Shown here one piece after another: positions 44,680-57,769 of a stretch of DNA of 64,000 nt (position 1 is its first letter; each line of letters starts with the position of its first letter). The notes below the pieces were generated by a model that was given only the letters and a program-made list of their open reading frames with translations, was not told the origin of the DNA and made no database searches. Source of the DNA: Dasypus novemcinctus (Eukaryota > Chordata > Mammalia > Cingulata > Dasypodidae); assembly GCF_030445035.2 (NCBI RefSeq), contig NC_080676.1:14918940-14982939 (forward strand). Direction: 5' to 3'. The translations under genes were made by a program, and so were the position numbers.

Positions 44680-47600
44680 AATATTTACAAATATGAATGT
44701 TTACCTCAAAGAGCAACCCACCCACCTTCTCTGGACCTTGTGTACTTTATTTTTGTGTTTAGCACTCTATTGCCTGGGTTAATATCTAATCACCTTTCAT
44801 TTTTATATTAGTGCGGTCAAGGGTATCCGGTGTAACAAGAATACTGAGCTCTCAGTGTGTTCATTAGCTCTCAATGAAAAATAAATTTCATTTTTCTTCC
44901 ATAATGTATGACTCACTGGGTTCACAGTACCTCAGAGACCCAGCTGAGAAAGTCTCCACCATCTTGTAGTAATAACACTTTCTGGATGCACTGGTTTTTC
45001 AGGCTCTCAGCCCAGAAGTGACTCACATTCTGTTGGCCTGAACTAGTCACATAACCTCTCCCAAACAGGTCAGAAATAGGAGGGGAAACTGAATATGGAA
45101 CAGTTGGGGAGTACCACCATCTTTGACACAATTTCTTAGAATAAACTGAGTCATCGCTGTCTTCCTGTAATACCCTTTACTTACAGTCAGGTATTTATGA
45201 TAGAATGTTATACTAGTCACTTTTGTTGTCTATATTTCTCACTAAAACCTGTTCTTCAAGAAAAGGGCAAAGTTTATATCCATCACAGGTTATTTTTGAA
45301 TACTCTGTGTGATTTTCTAGGACTGAAACATAATAAACCTAAAATATATTTTGGAATGAATAAAGAAAAGTTCAAAGAAGAATTTTCTTCATAGTAAAAT
45401 TATACTAAGTGTACAATACAGCGCTATAGAACTCACATCCTCTTGGCCTAAGCTCAGCAAGAGGTTAATAATTGCTGGCAAATACAAATGATAGAATACT
45501 AAGTAAACATTAAAATGACGTTGTTCAAGAAATATTCATGACTTGAAATTATTTTCTAATATAAAGCCAAAAATGATTTTACCAAGTAGGATATTTCATC
45601 TTTTTATAAATAAGTACATAGCTAAAAGTGAATATTTCATCTTTTTATAAATAAGTACATAGCTAAAAGGTTAAGAATCAAGTGTTGATAATTTCCATTT
45701 CTGGGTTCTTGTTTTACTCTCTTCTTGATATTCTCTGTATTTAAAATATTTTTTTTAAATAATAAAAAAATGCTGCAATAAAATGTACTACTTTGCTAAA
45801 TTAAAATTTCTTTCAATATTTAATTGATACATGCGGTACTTGATAATGGGAAAAAGAATTCTGCCCAACTCTATATTTAGTATATTTTTATTGTGTACTA
45901 AAAGAGCAATGATGCTAACAATTTTAGGACAAATAAAGTTTAGATTTATGTTGTGGTTCAGAGCTCTCAATTTGGAAATTATGAGCTAAAACCGAGCAGT
46001 TTGGAAGGAAATTCATCTACCTGAATAATAGATGGTTATATCCTTTGTCCCAGATTCACACAAATCTTTGTCAAGACATTTAACCAATCTGAACAAACAC
46101 TTCCCCTATAGTAACAATTCCTGTGATTTCAGATAGCAACGCCAAGAATAGTAAGTAAGTCAGAAATTGGCATGTGACACAATTAATCACTAATCTTCTA
46201 ATTATCAGCAAATCTTAAAAAACTGGGACTCATGGTTTTAAAAGTAGAATTATATAATTTTTAAAAATTATCCTTGTAACCACAGAGATCTGGAAACAAA
46301 TTCTAATACTTCTGTATATTAGCCATTTATTTTCTGAAGAATCAATGTACCTCTTTGATACTCAGGAAAAAAATAGAAATAATAAGGATTTTATGATGGT
46401 TAAAAGTAAAAAGATTAAAATTAGTAATATTACTTCTAATTCCTTCCTTCTTTTGTTAGACATAGATCCACCAGAAAGTGAGAAAGAGCAAAACCATAAA
46501 AGTAAACTGGTTTGGAAGTCTTAAAACAGGTGCTTTGGAGTAAATAAAGGTAAAGATAAAAGAAAAGAGAAATAGAATGGATAATACTGAGGGAGCATTT
46601 CATAAACTTAGAATCTAAATAGAATACACAGTGAATATATTTCTCTAGAATACAAAATTGACCGGAATGTAAGATATAATTTTGATTGGGAACTTCAAGT
46701 CCCTAGCCATCTGCTGAGAGCTGAATACTGCTTAATGCCAAGCATCTGATAAATAGTTAATGAATTCAGCACTTGACCTGATGAAAATAGCTTTCCACAA
46801 TGTTCTTAGTTGAAATATGAATGTGAATTTGTCAAGGGAGCTGCTTAAATCAATCTCATCCAAACAGGGCATCTCGATCATCTCACTTGAATAGATGTGA
46901 AAAAAGATCTCTCACTTTTCATGGGTGGACTTCTTAGAAGAGCATATATGTCAAAAACATATAACATGTTAGCATAAAATTTAATCATGTCTGCATGAAT
47001 AATTTTATAATAAAAGTAGTAAGGGGTAGATACTATATTGGAATTATCCCTGAAACAGCCTGTCAGAAAACAAAAATCATGTATACATGATCATTTTTTA
47101 TTCACTCACTTATTCATTTAATAAGAACATATTGATCAGCCAATGTGAATAACACAGTAGTGAAGCAGTTTGTTTATTTTTTATAAAGAACAGTAAAATA
47201 GCTATTTTGCGGTCTGGTATAAAAATTGTCATAGCTTCTACCTTGCTTTACCAAAAACTAAAATTTTAGAAAGTAGAGAGTTCCTTTAAATACTACATTA
47301 AATTCAACAGATCAAAGAAAAGTTTTGCAGAACTTCAAATTTTCATCATGTTTGGTCATCGATTGTACAAAGTAGGGAGTATGTTCAGGGTCAGAAATGT
47401 GCCCTAAAACCTCCTTATGGTTGACATATATAGATTTTTAATCAAATAGAGCAGAATTGTTGTATGAAATTTGTCCTCCAAGCAGCATCCCAGAGATGTG
47501 GAGGACCAGGAAATGGGAGTCAGGCCAGGCATAGATTTGTGGCTAGATGTTTGATCGCAGATGCAATTTGAGATAGCAACTTCAGGTCACTTCCAAGTGC

Positions 47601-47845
47601 AACAGACATGTTAAACATGTATATCTTCCTTCAGAAATTGCTGTCAACTTCAATTCAGGAAGAAACAGGAAAGTACACTTTACACCTGTTGCCTAAATCT
47701 CACCTGAGAAAATAACTGTAGCTTTCTTATGTCTGAGTGTATGTGTGTGTATAAATATGTACATATGTACTTGTATGTGTAAATATATATACATATAGAG
47801 AGACATACACACAGAGAATGAGAGCCAAAGCACACAACGCTTTTC
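44680..47845. other. AT-rich sequence; 41-bp tandem duplication at 45591-45672
   Basis: The unit 'atatttcatctttttataaa...' at 45591-45631 is repeated at 45632-45672. The part 44910-45140 is less AT-rich and may be an old LTR piece. No gene was found. Confidence 0.55.
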
Positions 47846-49300
47846 AAGATTCTCATACTTTTATGGTCTCGGGGTCCCTTCGCACTCTGCAAATTTTTCA
47901 GGACCCTCCCCCAAAGAGCTTATGTTCATGTGGGTTATATTTATGAATATTCATCATACTGAAATTAAAACAGAGAAATGTATTTATTTAAAATAGTAAT
48001 GTGCCTATTAATAATTAACCTTCATTATATAATTTTAGAGAAAAATAACTATTTTCCACGGAAAAAAAATGAGTGGAGGGAACAGCATTGTTTTAAAGTT
48101 TCACAAGTATCTTTAAAATATGACTTAGTAGAAGGCAGCTGGATTCCCCTATCTGCTTTTGCATTTAAACATTTGGTATCCTTGTTTTGGTTGAAATATA
48201 TATACACATATATATCTATACACACACACACACATGCACACATATATTTATATTTAAAACCTGCCTCAAAAGATATGATATTGGAAAGGAAGGAGCATTT
48301 TAATAACCTTTCCAGGTAATCGTAGATATTAATTTTAATGGTGCACCAAACATTGGCAAGCAACAATGTCTTAAGGATATGGAACCAGTAATCATGTCAG
48401 TGAAACTTCATATTCTGGTACATTACGAAGCTATTGATCTATTCTTCATTTTGAATGGATCTTTCACCCATGCATGACATTATAGCAGATAACATGATTC
48501 ATTCGGAAATTATTGTTTCGTTGATTTAGATCTTTCAAATATTGACACATTTCATTACACAACATTTTTAAAATCACGTTCGTGATTTAAATACACTACC
48601 AATCTGATCAGAAAATTCATTAAGTATTGGGAAGCTGTCAAGTGGCAGGTATGAGTTTCCCAAAATTCAAATTTTCTCTTGAAAGTTCAAATTTTCTCAT
48701 TTTCTCATTGACATTTTCTCATTGACTATTTGATAATAGTCATTTTCCTTGAAATGATAGCTCCATTGATACATTTAAAAACATCTGCAAAAGACTCACC
48801 TCTGAATAAACACAGTCAGTCGTAAAGTGATATAAAAAAGCAAGCAGCTAGCTCAGTTTCCTATTCACATGAGCTTTTCTTTGACTCCCGTTATCTTACA
48901 TCCTTACGCAGTGGAAGGGCTCCAGGTGTGCCTCCCATTTCATCACATTTTTTATTAAAAAGACACGCAATCATAATTCAAGATCTAATAAAATTTATAA
49001 ATTTTTACTACTGCATCAAGGACATTCTTAAATGAAACAAGCTTTATATTTTATGGCAAGTGTGTGGCAACACAGAAAACAAGAATGAGTTCGTTTTGGT
49101 GCCTTCGTCTTGATTCATACTAAGGTGTCAACATTTTCACACACTTTGCCTTTTGCTCTGTCAACTGAGTGAGGGTGTGAGAAAAGCAAGTGATATTGAA
49201 GTATTATTGTGAAAAATAGCTTTTACCTCACGGACCCCCTGAAAAGGTCTTGGGGATTTCTAGGAATCCAAAGACTTTAGTCATTTTGAGAACTGTCATT
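47846..49300. mobile_element. hAT-Charlie-like DNA transposon, decayed
   Basis: It opens 'ttctcatacttttatggtctcggggtccctt', has 'gagcttatgttcatgtgggttatattta' and 'agaaggcagctggattcc', and closes with 'cacggaccccctgaaaaggtcttgggg' and 'cattttgagaac'. These are typical of a widespread mammalian hAT element with ~1.4 kb length. Microsatellites (TA/CA) at 48190-48240 lie within it. No transposase frame survives. Confidence 0.65.
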
Positions 49301-49639
49301 TAGAGCTATGGTTCTTAACAAGTCTTCCAAATGGCATTTCCAAAAAGTCCCCGGGTTCTGGTTCCATTCCAGAATAATTAAATCACACACTAAGATGGGG
49401 CCCTGGCCTAGGTACATTTTAAATCAGATAATTATACTACGGAGCCAGGATGAGAACAAGTGACTTAGAGAAGAGCAAAGAGAAGAGGGAAATGGGAATC
49501 TATTCCTTTGTGGTCATTAAAACAGACACTTCGTAAAACTCTGTAGAGAATATAAGAATTCCCTAAGTCTTTGTAGCACTATGAGTCTTTTCTTTGATTT
49601 TTACCCCCAGAAACTTGTATTCTCCATATATTATTATTA

Positions 49640-49722
49640 TTATTTTTTAGGAGGGCATGAACCCAGGACCTCATACATGTGAAGCAGGCACTCAACCACT
49701 GAGCTACATCCACTCCCCAGTG
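49640..49722 (-). mobile_element. Short tRNA-like SINE
   Basis: In complement it reads as a tRNA-like unit with 'gtagctcagtggttgagtgcc' and 'gggttcatgcc', about 80 bases, ending in a T-rich (complement A-tail) stretch at 49626-49650. It resembles 58439-58515. A second partial copy may begin near 49770. Confidence 0.65.
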
Positions 49723-49779
49723 AAAGTTGTTTTTCCATTTGTTTGTTTGTTTGTTTGTTTGCTTGGTTTTAGAAGATAC

Positions 49780-51657
49780 CAGGGATCAAACTCATCCATC
49801 TTCTCCCCACTCTTCATATATTATTCAATGCAAAATTTCTTCTTCAGTGTCTGGAAGTTTGGGGGTAAGGAATTATTTTATTTTAAAAGTTGTTACAAAA
49901 TTTAACATATTGTAACAATTCAAGAATACAAAGGATTATATTTATAAATAGTTATTAGTAGACACTGAAGACCTATCCAAGATAAACAATGTTGATTTTC
50001 TATAATTTTAATTTATAAAAGTGTGTATTTCAATGTTACATGAAATATGTAAAATTCCTACACTTCTTCTCACCATTAGTATCCTCCTCTGTAAAAGAAA
50101 ATGTTAGAGTCGTTGAATTTAAGGTTCACTGGATAGCCTATAAGAACTTCACTGAGTAGGGCTTTATGAGCAAGTGAAATAGGTCACTAATGAGTTCCAT
50201 GATATTAAGACAGCAAAAGGGTATTTTTGCCCTTCTCCACAAACCAAAGAAATATCCACTGAATGTCCACTCACTGTTCAAGCTCTAGTTGGAATTTCAA
50301 ATAGGTTTTAACTTTAAGAAATACATACACACACACACACATATATATATATGATGCCCTCAATAGTGAGCAAGTCAGAAGCTTCCTTAATGGTGGATAA
50401 ACTAGACTCAGGGAATGGAGTCCACATGAAATGTGATAGCTCATCCATTTCCAGTCATTTAGGGCCTTCTTTGTATCAAACACTGTGATAGGTGCTGAGT
50501 TACTTAACTACATTTCTGTAATAGCCTATTTTTTCTGTCTCCATTCATTTGTTCTTTGACTTAGAGGAATTGCATTTAGGTTTATCCTAGGGCTTCAAGT
50601 GTGGGAAGTTACAATTCTAGAAATAACTAGGAAAAAATTTACCAATTACTTAAATTTCATTCACATGTGGCATATACTGACCTATTCAGAAGATATTTAG
50701 CAAAATATTTTGTGTAAATTTTCCATTCAATATCTTCATAATATACATAAGTTATAGCTTAAAATCAAATTAATTTAATCTACTCTTATTTAAAACTTAT
50801 ACTTTAGTTGGAGGTGATTAATATAAATTTATAGTCACATCCTTTTAACAGATTTTTCATTTATATCTTCTTTCTTAACTGAAATGGCATTTTTTACCCA
50901 CCTAAATTTAAAATTTTCTAACATCTTTCAAATTGCCTCCTCTTCATGTCTTTTCAACTATGTTAACAATTTATTGAATCAAGGGACTGGGTTTCACATT
51001 TGCCTCCCAAGGGCACACTGAGACTGTTCTGCTACTAAGTGTGTTTCTATAATACTAAATTAGTCCATTAAAAATCTGGTAGAGGAATTATGTAGTAGTA
51101 TGCAGAAATCATAATGATTCATATGAAAATTTTCCTAGAAAAGGAAAAACAAAATGGCAAGTACCAGAAATAAATTTTGTGCAAGAAAGGAAAGAGCTCT
51201 GTTTTAAAAAATTTTAATTACCCTCTACACCCTAAGTTCCCTCCCCAAACAGGTGTACCCCCAGCCTGGGGCTGGGTTCCTAGGAAGTTGCACTTCCTCC
51301 TGTGCTACTTAAGTCTCAACCCCACTTATTCTGACTTCTGTTTGCATCAACCCTGTCTCAGTGTCCCCAAGCCAGTATTTCTGTTTTATTGATTTTCTAC
51401 TGATTTTGTACAGATTAATATCCCAAGAGGCAGCTTATATCCATTATGAACTATTTGGGCTGTTAAAATTACTTCCAAAAATACAATTTTTATTAATTTC
51501 TTGGTAATGTTTGGTTTACAAAGTTGCATAGGTTTTGAATGGTCTGCTCTCCCCCCTTTTTTCCTAATATGTTCTATTGTCTTTAGTTGCAGATTTATAA
51601 AACACATGGCTTTTCAGGTCCACTTGTATTGAAATATAGTAGAAAGCCCCTATACTC
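49780..51657. other. AT-rich sequence, nothing recognised
   Basis: (CA)n then (AT)n microsatellite at 50326-50352. No gene recognised; ORFs are below 75 codons. Confidence 0.5.
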
Positions 51658-52207
51658 ACTGTGGCAGTTTGATTTTGTGAATTCCAAAGAGATATTAACT
51701 ATGTTTTTAAGCTGGTCTTTTCTTGTGGTTGTGATACCCTTTGATTGTATTAAACTCAGAAGTTTCACTTTTAAATGATTAAATTAAGATTAGGGCTTTA
51801 ATTCATCCACTTCAGGAGGACATTGAGGCCCTACAGAAAAAGACATGGCAGGGGAGAGAGACAGCTCCAAAGACACAGCAGAGGCCCCAGGAAAATAAAT
51901 CAGCCTGAGAGCCTACAGCTGCGGCTGAGCGCAGAGAGAAACAAGCCCCAGGGAGAAAGATGAGCCTTATGCCAACCTGTAGCTAAGACGGAAGAAACTG
52001 GGACCACGGAGTCTTAAGAGGAAGACAAAAGCTGAACCCTTGCAGATGTCAGCAGCCATCTTGCTCCAACACATGGCAGTAGACTTTAGTGAGGGAAGTA
52101 ACTTACTCTTCAGGGCCTTGTGACTGTAAGCTTCAATCCCAAGTAAATACCCTTTATAAAAATCAACAGATTTCCAATATTTTGCATCAGCACCACTTTG
52201 GCTGAAA
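51658..52207 (+). repeat. MaLR-type solo LTR
   Basis: It begins 'tgtggcagtttgattttgtgaattcc', continues with 'gtggttgtgataccctttgattgtatta' and 'cagcagccatcttgctcc', and ends with 'taccctttataaaaatcaac...gctgaaaaataca'. The 3' part is the complement of the LTR-like copies at 20734 and 22788, so the three belong to related families. Confidence 0.65.
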
Positions 52208-55200
52208 AATACACTGATTGCCTTGAAGAAAATAAATGTTGAATATAACTTAACTGGAATTTGCATTTTCTTAGAAAATTCATAGACTTTCAAAAAGTGT
52301 TTCCATAATTCACCTAGTTATTAAGAAGTAGCATTCTTTAATTTAATAGTCTTATTGCAATATTGTATCTATTCTATTTACTTACTTTGTTGACTTCTAT
52401 ATTATTGAGAAATAGAATAAAATTCTGGTTCAAAGATTCAAAGATACTCTTTGTAATATTAATTATTATCCATTTTAAAATATTAGAACTACCATCTTGG
52501 GCTCAAGCAAAATAAAAGTTATTACATATTCATTACAGAAAGAATCTTTTTATAACAGTGTTATTCATTTAAACTAAAATCTAGATAAAATTTTATCCTT
52601 AATGTGACAGCCATTATTTCTCATCTTTGTTATTAAGAAAAATATTTCTAGATATAACTTTTTCTTATGGAAATACCTATTCAATTAATTCAAACATAAT
52701 CAAAGACAAAAGAAATTTTCTAATTCTTTAGTCTGTATGAAATTACTAGATATTCATGATGGTCATCAAGGTTATCTTTGTCTTGCCAAGAGGAGTTCAA
52801 AAGCAACAAACTGTGTTTGTCCTCTTTCCTTTACCAAGAAAAAGAGTAAAGGGAGAGATGGAAAAAGGCTCATGATATTTACGGAGAGAAGGGAAAAAAG
52901 GCACAGAATTCTGTGTTCTGTGAAAGTATTTATGGTATCCTTGTGAGAGAAAAATGAGTTTCTGATGCAGCCACCAATACTGAAGTTATAAAAGGCTACT
53001 TACAGAGATTGAATGAATATGTTACATCTACTGTTAAATTATTCACAAAAGAGAGTTTAATAAAGTATTCCTAGAGCTCATAAGCATGCAGTATCATTGT
53101 GGTAGATCATTTTAGACCTTATCCAAAGTTTTGAAGCTCCAATCCTTTCAGAAGACAAGGAAAAGTACATTCTCTTGACACAATGAGTGGGTAGCGAAGA
53201 CAAAGAGCCAAATATCTCCACACCCAACTGGAAATGTCTGAAGAGTTTCATTGCAACTTGTACTGAGAAACTCAAACTTTTTAGTATTAGGGCCTATGCA
53301 GCTGGCATCAAAATAATGGTATTCTTCGGTTTTCCCAGGATTTTCATGTAAAGTAACAAGAACGGAAAGATTATTTCAGCATCACATTATTCTCAAATTC
53401 CTCATTAAGAAAATATTTCAGTGCTAAAATTTCACAAGCATCTCTTGTTGCAAGGTCCAGTTGAACTTTCTGAGTAGCAGCTCAAGGAATTTATTTATGG
53501 CTTCTTAAACTGAAGTAGGAAAGCAAAACCAAGTAATATCATGTGGTAGTAGGAAACTTCCTGGTGCCTAAGGCAATTTTCCTCCCATAAGGAGAAATAA
53601 TTGACTCTGTGCATGGAACCAGGTTTCATAAAACAAATGCTCCAATGACATCATCAACATGACCACACAAGAAATCCCCTAAAAAACCTCCCCAGTGATT
53701 CGCCAAAAAATGGACAAATTCCACATGCCATGCTCAGACCTCTGAAGGATGGTAGAGACTGGAGAAGAACTCCACAAATGATGAATCAGAGAAGTGGAAA
53801 AATTTTGGTAGGAACCTTCTGCTCCAGACTGGCCATTCTTCTCCTGTCTCCCCCTCCCAAGTCGGCTCCATTTAGCTTGGAGTTCTCCAGAAGCAGTGGC
53901 ATAAGTCTCTCTCACTGGGGACTATACAGGAATCCACAGCAGTGAGTTAGAACTCCATGCACACCCAGGCACAGGGACCCAAGTCCACAGAGACCTGGTG
54001 TGGAACACTAGCTGCTGAAGGGGAACCCTGGGGCAGGGGAGGGAGAAACAGGCAGAGCAGCAGCCAAGTACCACACTCAGTCAAGCCAGGTACTGTCTGC
54101 TGGACTCCCTAAACACAAAACAGACTTTTCTGGAGGTACCCATATTTCTGGATTGACCCCATCAGGCTCCTCAGGGCAGGAGACCCTAACAGGGAAGAAA
54201 CTGGAGACAGAAAAATCTCACAGAGAAGAAAGCAGTTAAAGGGGGTTAAACTGAACTGCTGTAAGACTAGAAGTTCCCAGAACTGAAAAGTTAAGGAAAA
54301 CAGGACACTGCATGAGGGAAAGAATGAAAAATTTTTAAAAAACAACAAAACCAAAGAAACTCGTAGGAGCTGGGGAGAAAAATCTGACACAAAAAGCAAT
54401 AGAATCTTGGAGAAGACATAGAAGAAAGGAAGCTTTCTCCTGGAGGTGAAACAATCTTAAAAATTGTACTACATGTCCAGGACAAAGAATCAGATAAAGA
54501 GTGGAGAAAACCTGATCATTTAACTCAGGCTATTCTAATGTCCAGGATAGGTTGAAACATGCATAAGAAAAGAGCCTTCATACAAAGCCAATCAACAATC
54601 CCTGGCTTTTCCCTCTCTCCTGCCCACAATCTCTCCCCTGTTCTTCCCATTTTTGCTGACTTAGCTGTGAATCAATTGGGCAAGGGAGTGTGGGAAAAGC
54701 AGTTTGCAGGGCTCTGCCCCATGAGGTACAAAACGATGCTGGACAAGGGCAGCAAAGGGCAGATACTAGAGGAAAATGCAATGGACAGCACAGCCTCCCA
54801 TTGCAAGTCATATTTTGGACATCTCTTCCTGCCTCCCACTCTATCTCTCTTAGCACTGAGAGTAGTTATTGTACACTCGGGGTCCCCTCTTTCTCTCTTA
54901 AATTCCTAAACCATTGCACAAGTTTAATTTCTGGTCAGATTCAGGGTGAGCTGACCCATTTCATTAGTCCTTTTTGGCTGAGCCTGAATGCAGGTTTAGA
55001 AATGAGGAGGAGAAGGGGGAAGAGGAGGAGGAGGGAAAAGAAAGGGGAGGAAGAGGACGAGGAATAAGGAGAAGCCCCACACTCATCCATTCCTATCACC
55101 CTCTTGGGCACGGATATGAATCTTGCCTGAGAAGAAAAAGCTGGGCATCCCCTGTTTTCCCAAGTTATACTGACCCGAAGTCAAAAAGTACAAATCTCAG

Positions 55201-55537
55201 CTAGTTAAACTCCAAAAGAAATAAATTCACTAAGATAAGTCTAGCCAATTCTAGATCCTCTTGTACACATTTATAATGTCTGGTAGATAATAAAAAGAAT
55301 CTCTTCAGGACAAAAGTAAACAGAAAAGGCTGTTCAATCTAATTTTATTGCTTTCAAATATGTTTAGACATGGTCAGGAAATATGTGACCCTAGTTCATT
55401 TTCAGTGTGCATATTCAAGCTCATGCCAGAAAAATAAGTGAAAAAAAATATTTTACTCCCCAAGAGACCATATATCTGTTTTGAATTTATCACTATAAAC
55501 ACTGGTTATGAATAACATAGTGGTAAAAGTTTATTGT
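52208..55537. other. No gene recognised
   Basis: It is AT-rich to 53680. From about 53690 to 55210 it is less AT-rich, with an A/G-rich tract at 55000-55065. The 116-codon frame at 54559-54909 has no recognisable domain. Part of 53690-54450 may be an old LINE-1 5' or LTR sequence, but I could not assign it. Confidence 0.45.
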
Positions 55538-55553
55538 AAAATAACGTTGATTT

Positions 55554-55817
55554 GAAATCGGCTGTGGCTCAATTGATCAGGCTCCCACCTACCACATAGG
55601 AGGCCCTGGGTTTGCATCCCAGGGCCTCCTTGTGAAGGCAGCCTTGCCTGCATGCTGTGGAGAGCTGACAGCCCATGCCTGCGGAGAGCTGGTGCAGCAA
55701 GATGACGCAACAAAAGGGAGAGAAGCAGACACAGAAGAATGTGCAGTGAATGGACACAAAGAGCAGACAGCAAGCAAGCTGCAAGGGGGGTGGGGAATAA
55801 ATAAAAAATCTTTAAAA
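55554..55817 (+). mobile_element. DAS-type SINE
   Basis: The head 'gctgtggctcaattgatcaggctccc' and 'tgggtttgcatccc' B-box region lead to a short body and A-tail. An imperfect duplication (14 of 16) is at 55538-55553 and 55818-55833. Confidence 0.8.
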
Positions 55818-55901
55818 AAAATAACACTGATTTTATGGGATGCGATTAAAGTCTTTTAAAATTCAAGGCAGTTCTTGTCACTGGATCTGAATACCTAAAA
55901 G

Positions 55902-56904
55902 GTGACAGACACAGAGGATCTTCCAAAGGGGCTCCCCTCCCATCACATGAGGAGGCACACCAGCTGGCAATACCGGCGATGTGATTTTTAATCGCTCAGT
56001 CAAAATGCTGTCTCTCAGATCTTGGCATTGTAAAGGCAAGCACCAGAGGCATCCACAAAGGAAGCAAACTATGTGCACTGAAAAACGATGAGAAGATTCG
56101 AAGATCGTGTTCAATAAGAACACATACCGAGAGGTGGAGGCGTCTTTGGGACATGGAGCTGCCCTGGATGGTGCTTCAGAGGCAATCACCGGACATTGTA
56201 AATCCTCACAGGGCCCACTGGATGGAATGGAGGAGAGTATGGGCCATGATGTGGACCATTGACTATGAGGTGCAGAGGTGCCCAAAGATGTAGTTACCAA
56301 ATCCAATGGATGTGTCATGATGATGGGAACGAGTGTTGCTGGGGGGGGAGAGGTGGGGTGGGGGGGTGGGGTTGAATGGGACCTCACATATATATTTTTA
56401 ATGTAATATTATTACAAAGTCAATAAAAATAAAAAAAATAAAAAAAAAAAAAAGAACCCATACCCAAAACTTGGTCTTCAGAAAGAAATGGGTATGCACC
56501 CAGCAGTACTGCAGGTTTGGGTCACAAACCATAGAATAAAATTCAAGAAAGAAGAATGCAAGTATATTCAGCAAAAAACAACCAGAAGCTCAACAACTGC
56601 AATTAACGGACTAAGGAATCAAGAGCAGTCCTTCCAAGAGAAACAGGGACACACCACACTGACCCCTACGGGTGCTTGTCCTGGCTCCCTAGTTTATACA
56701 AAGAATTCAGCACCCTCATTCCAGCTTAACAGATGTCCCAACTTTAGAGTCCTCGCAGACCACTCTGCTGGTCACAAAATAGTCCATTTTGGCTGCTGCC
56801 CAGATCCTAACAAATACTACCTTTAACCCGTTTTGGAATCCCAAATTCTCCTCCCAAGTTCAGACTCTAAATCTTTTGTCTCTTTATCTCTACAAAGAAC
56901 TTAA
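55902..56904 (+). pseudogene. DPRX: Processed pseudogene of DPRX (divergent-paired related homeobox)
   Basis: DPRX is a PRD-class homeobox gene of the eutherian early-embryo set. Similarity begins at 55902 (TDTEDLPKG), is weak or interrupted to 56050, resumes with RKQTMCTEK and an in-frame stop, and then VFNKNTYP. A LINE-1 fragment (56129-56451) cuts the homeodomain here. Beyond it the frame runs LGLQKEMGMHPAVLQVWVTN and KFKKEECKYIQQK, then VYTKNSAPSFQL and KIVHFGCCPDPN, to a stop at 56824; similarity continues to a second stop at 56902. The helix-3 region reads straight through LQVW, where PRD-class genes usually have an intron, so this is a retrocopy. Tryptophan is kept but the following Phe of the WFxN core is Val. 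Several stops show it is dead, although the C-terminal part stays open for 112 codons. Confidence 0.85.
56129..56451 (+). mobile_element. LINE-1 3' end inserted in the DPRX pseudogene
   Basis: It is the same 3' UTR type as 39337-39758, with a G-rich tract at 56340-56372 and an A-rich tail. The near-perfect duplication 'aagaacacatacc' / 'aagaacccatacc' is at 56116-56128 and 56452-56464. Confidence 0.8.
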
Positions 56905-57072
56905 ACAGCATTTTAAGTTCTCTTCCATTGTAATGTTTCTGTAAATCTAAAATAATCTTCAAACAGTTCATCCTCAGCCTCTGCTTTCAAGAAATTCATG
57001 CTAGGACATACCCACTAAAAGATAATATTTTAAAGGAGATCACATGTCACATTGTATACAGCCTGTTGGAAA

Positions 57073-57760
57073 TTGAGCCATGTCCCCTACATTTCCTTTT
57101 GAAGTCCTAAACCCTGGTGCTGGGAACTCATCCGAGAAAAGGGCCTTCCAAGTTTTATTAAGATGATACCAAACTGAATCAGGAGAGGCCTTAATTTTCT
57201 ATGAATGGAGTCTTTATAAGCCAGGGGTTCTTAACCATTTTCCTTCCACAGACCCCTTTGCCAGATGTAACGGCAGATACTTTTATGACACTCAACTAGG
57301 GTCGGGTCTAACAACTATGGTAATTTCAACGTATAGACAAGCTTAAGCAATTTTTCGAGATAAGCAACAACTGTAATGTGATATGAAATGAATACCACTG
57401 TAATTGATTGCAGACATTCATAAATGAAGGAAATGCTAGATTTCAGTTAGAGGTCAGAGAAAGTAAAGATAGTAAGTTGATTTTTTTTTTCAATTCAAGC
57501 TCACGGGCCCCCTGAAATCTTTCCACAGACCCCGTGGGGGTCCAAGGGCCCCTGGCTAAGAAACCCTATTATAAACAAAGGACATTTGGACATGAAAGTC
57601 AAAGTCCCAGTAGGAGACCAAAGAAGACGGAGCATCATGGGCTGGAGGCACGCAAGGCACCATCAGAAACCATGGAGGTCAGAGAAAGCAGGGCCTGCCG
57701 GTGCCTTGATTTCAGACTTCTGACCTCCAGGACTTGAAATAATCAGTGCTTACTCTTCAA
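57073..57760 (+). mobile_element. MLT1-type LTR, split by a hAT element
   Basis: Left part: 'gagccatgtcccctacatttccttttgaagtcc' and 'gaatggagtctttataag'. Right part: 'ggacatttggacatgaaag', 'ggtgccttgatttcagacttctgacctccagg'. The hAT element at 57222-57568 separates the two. Confidence 0.7.
57222..57568. mobile_element. Non-autonomous hAT element, second copy
   Basis: CAGGGGTTCTTAACC at the left and GGCTAAGAAACCCT at the right are inverted repeats. The flanks 'ttataagc' and 'ttataaac' fit an 8-bp duplication with one change. Related to 18309-18806. Confidence 0.75.
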
Positions 57761-57769
57761 GACAACCAG

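Noticed and set aside
54559-54909. 116-codon plus-strand frame
   Set aside because: No recognisable domain and no neighbouring exon signals; in a repeat-rich region such lengths occur by chance.
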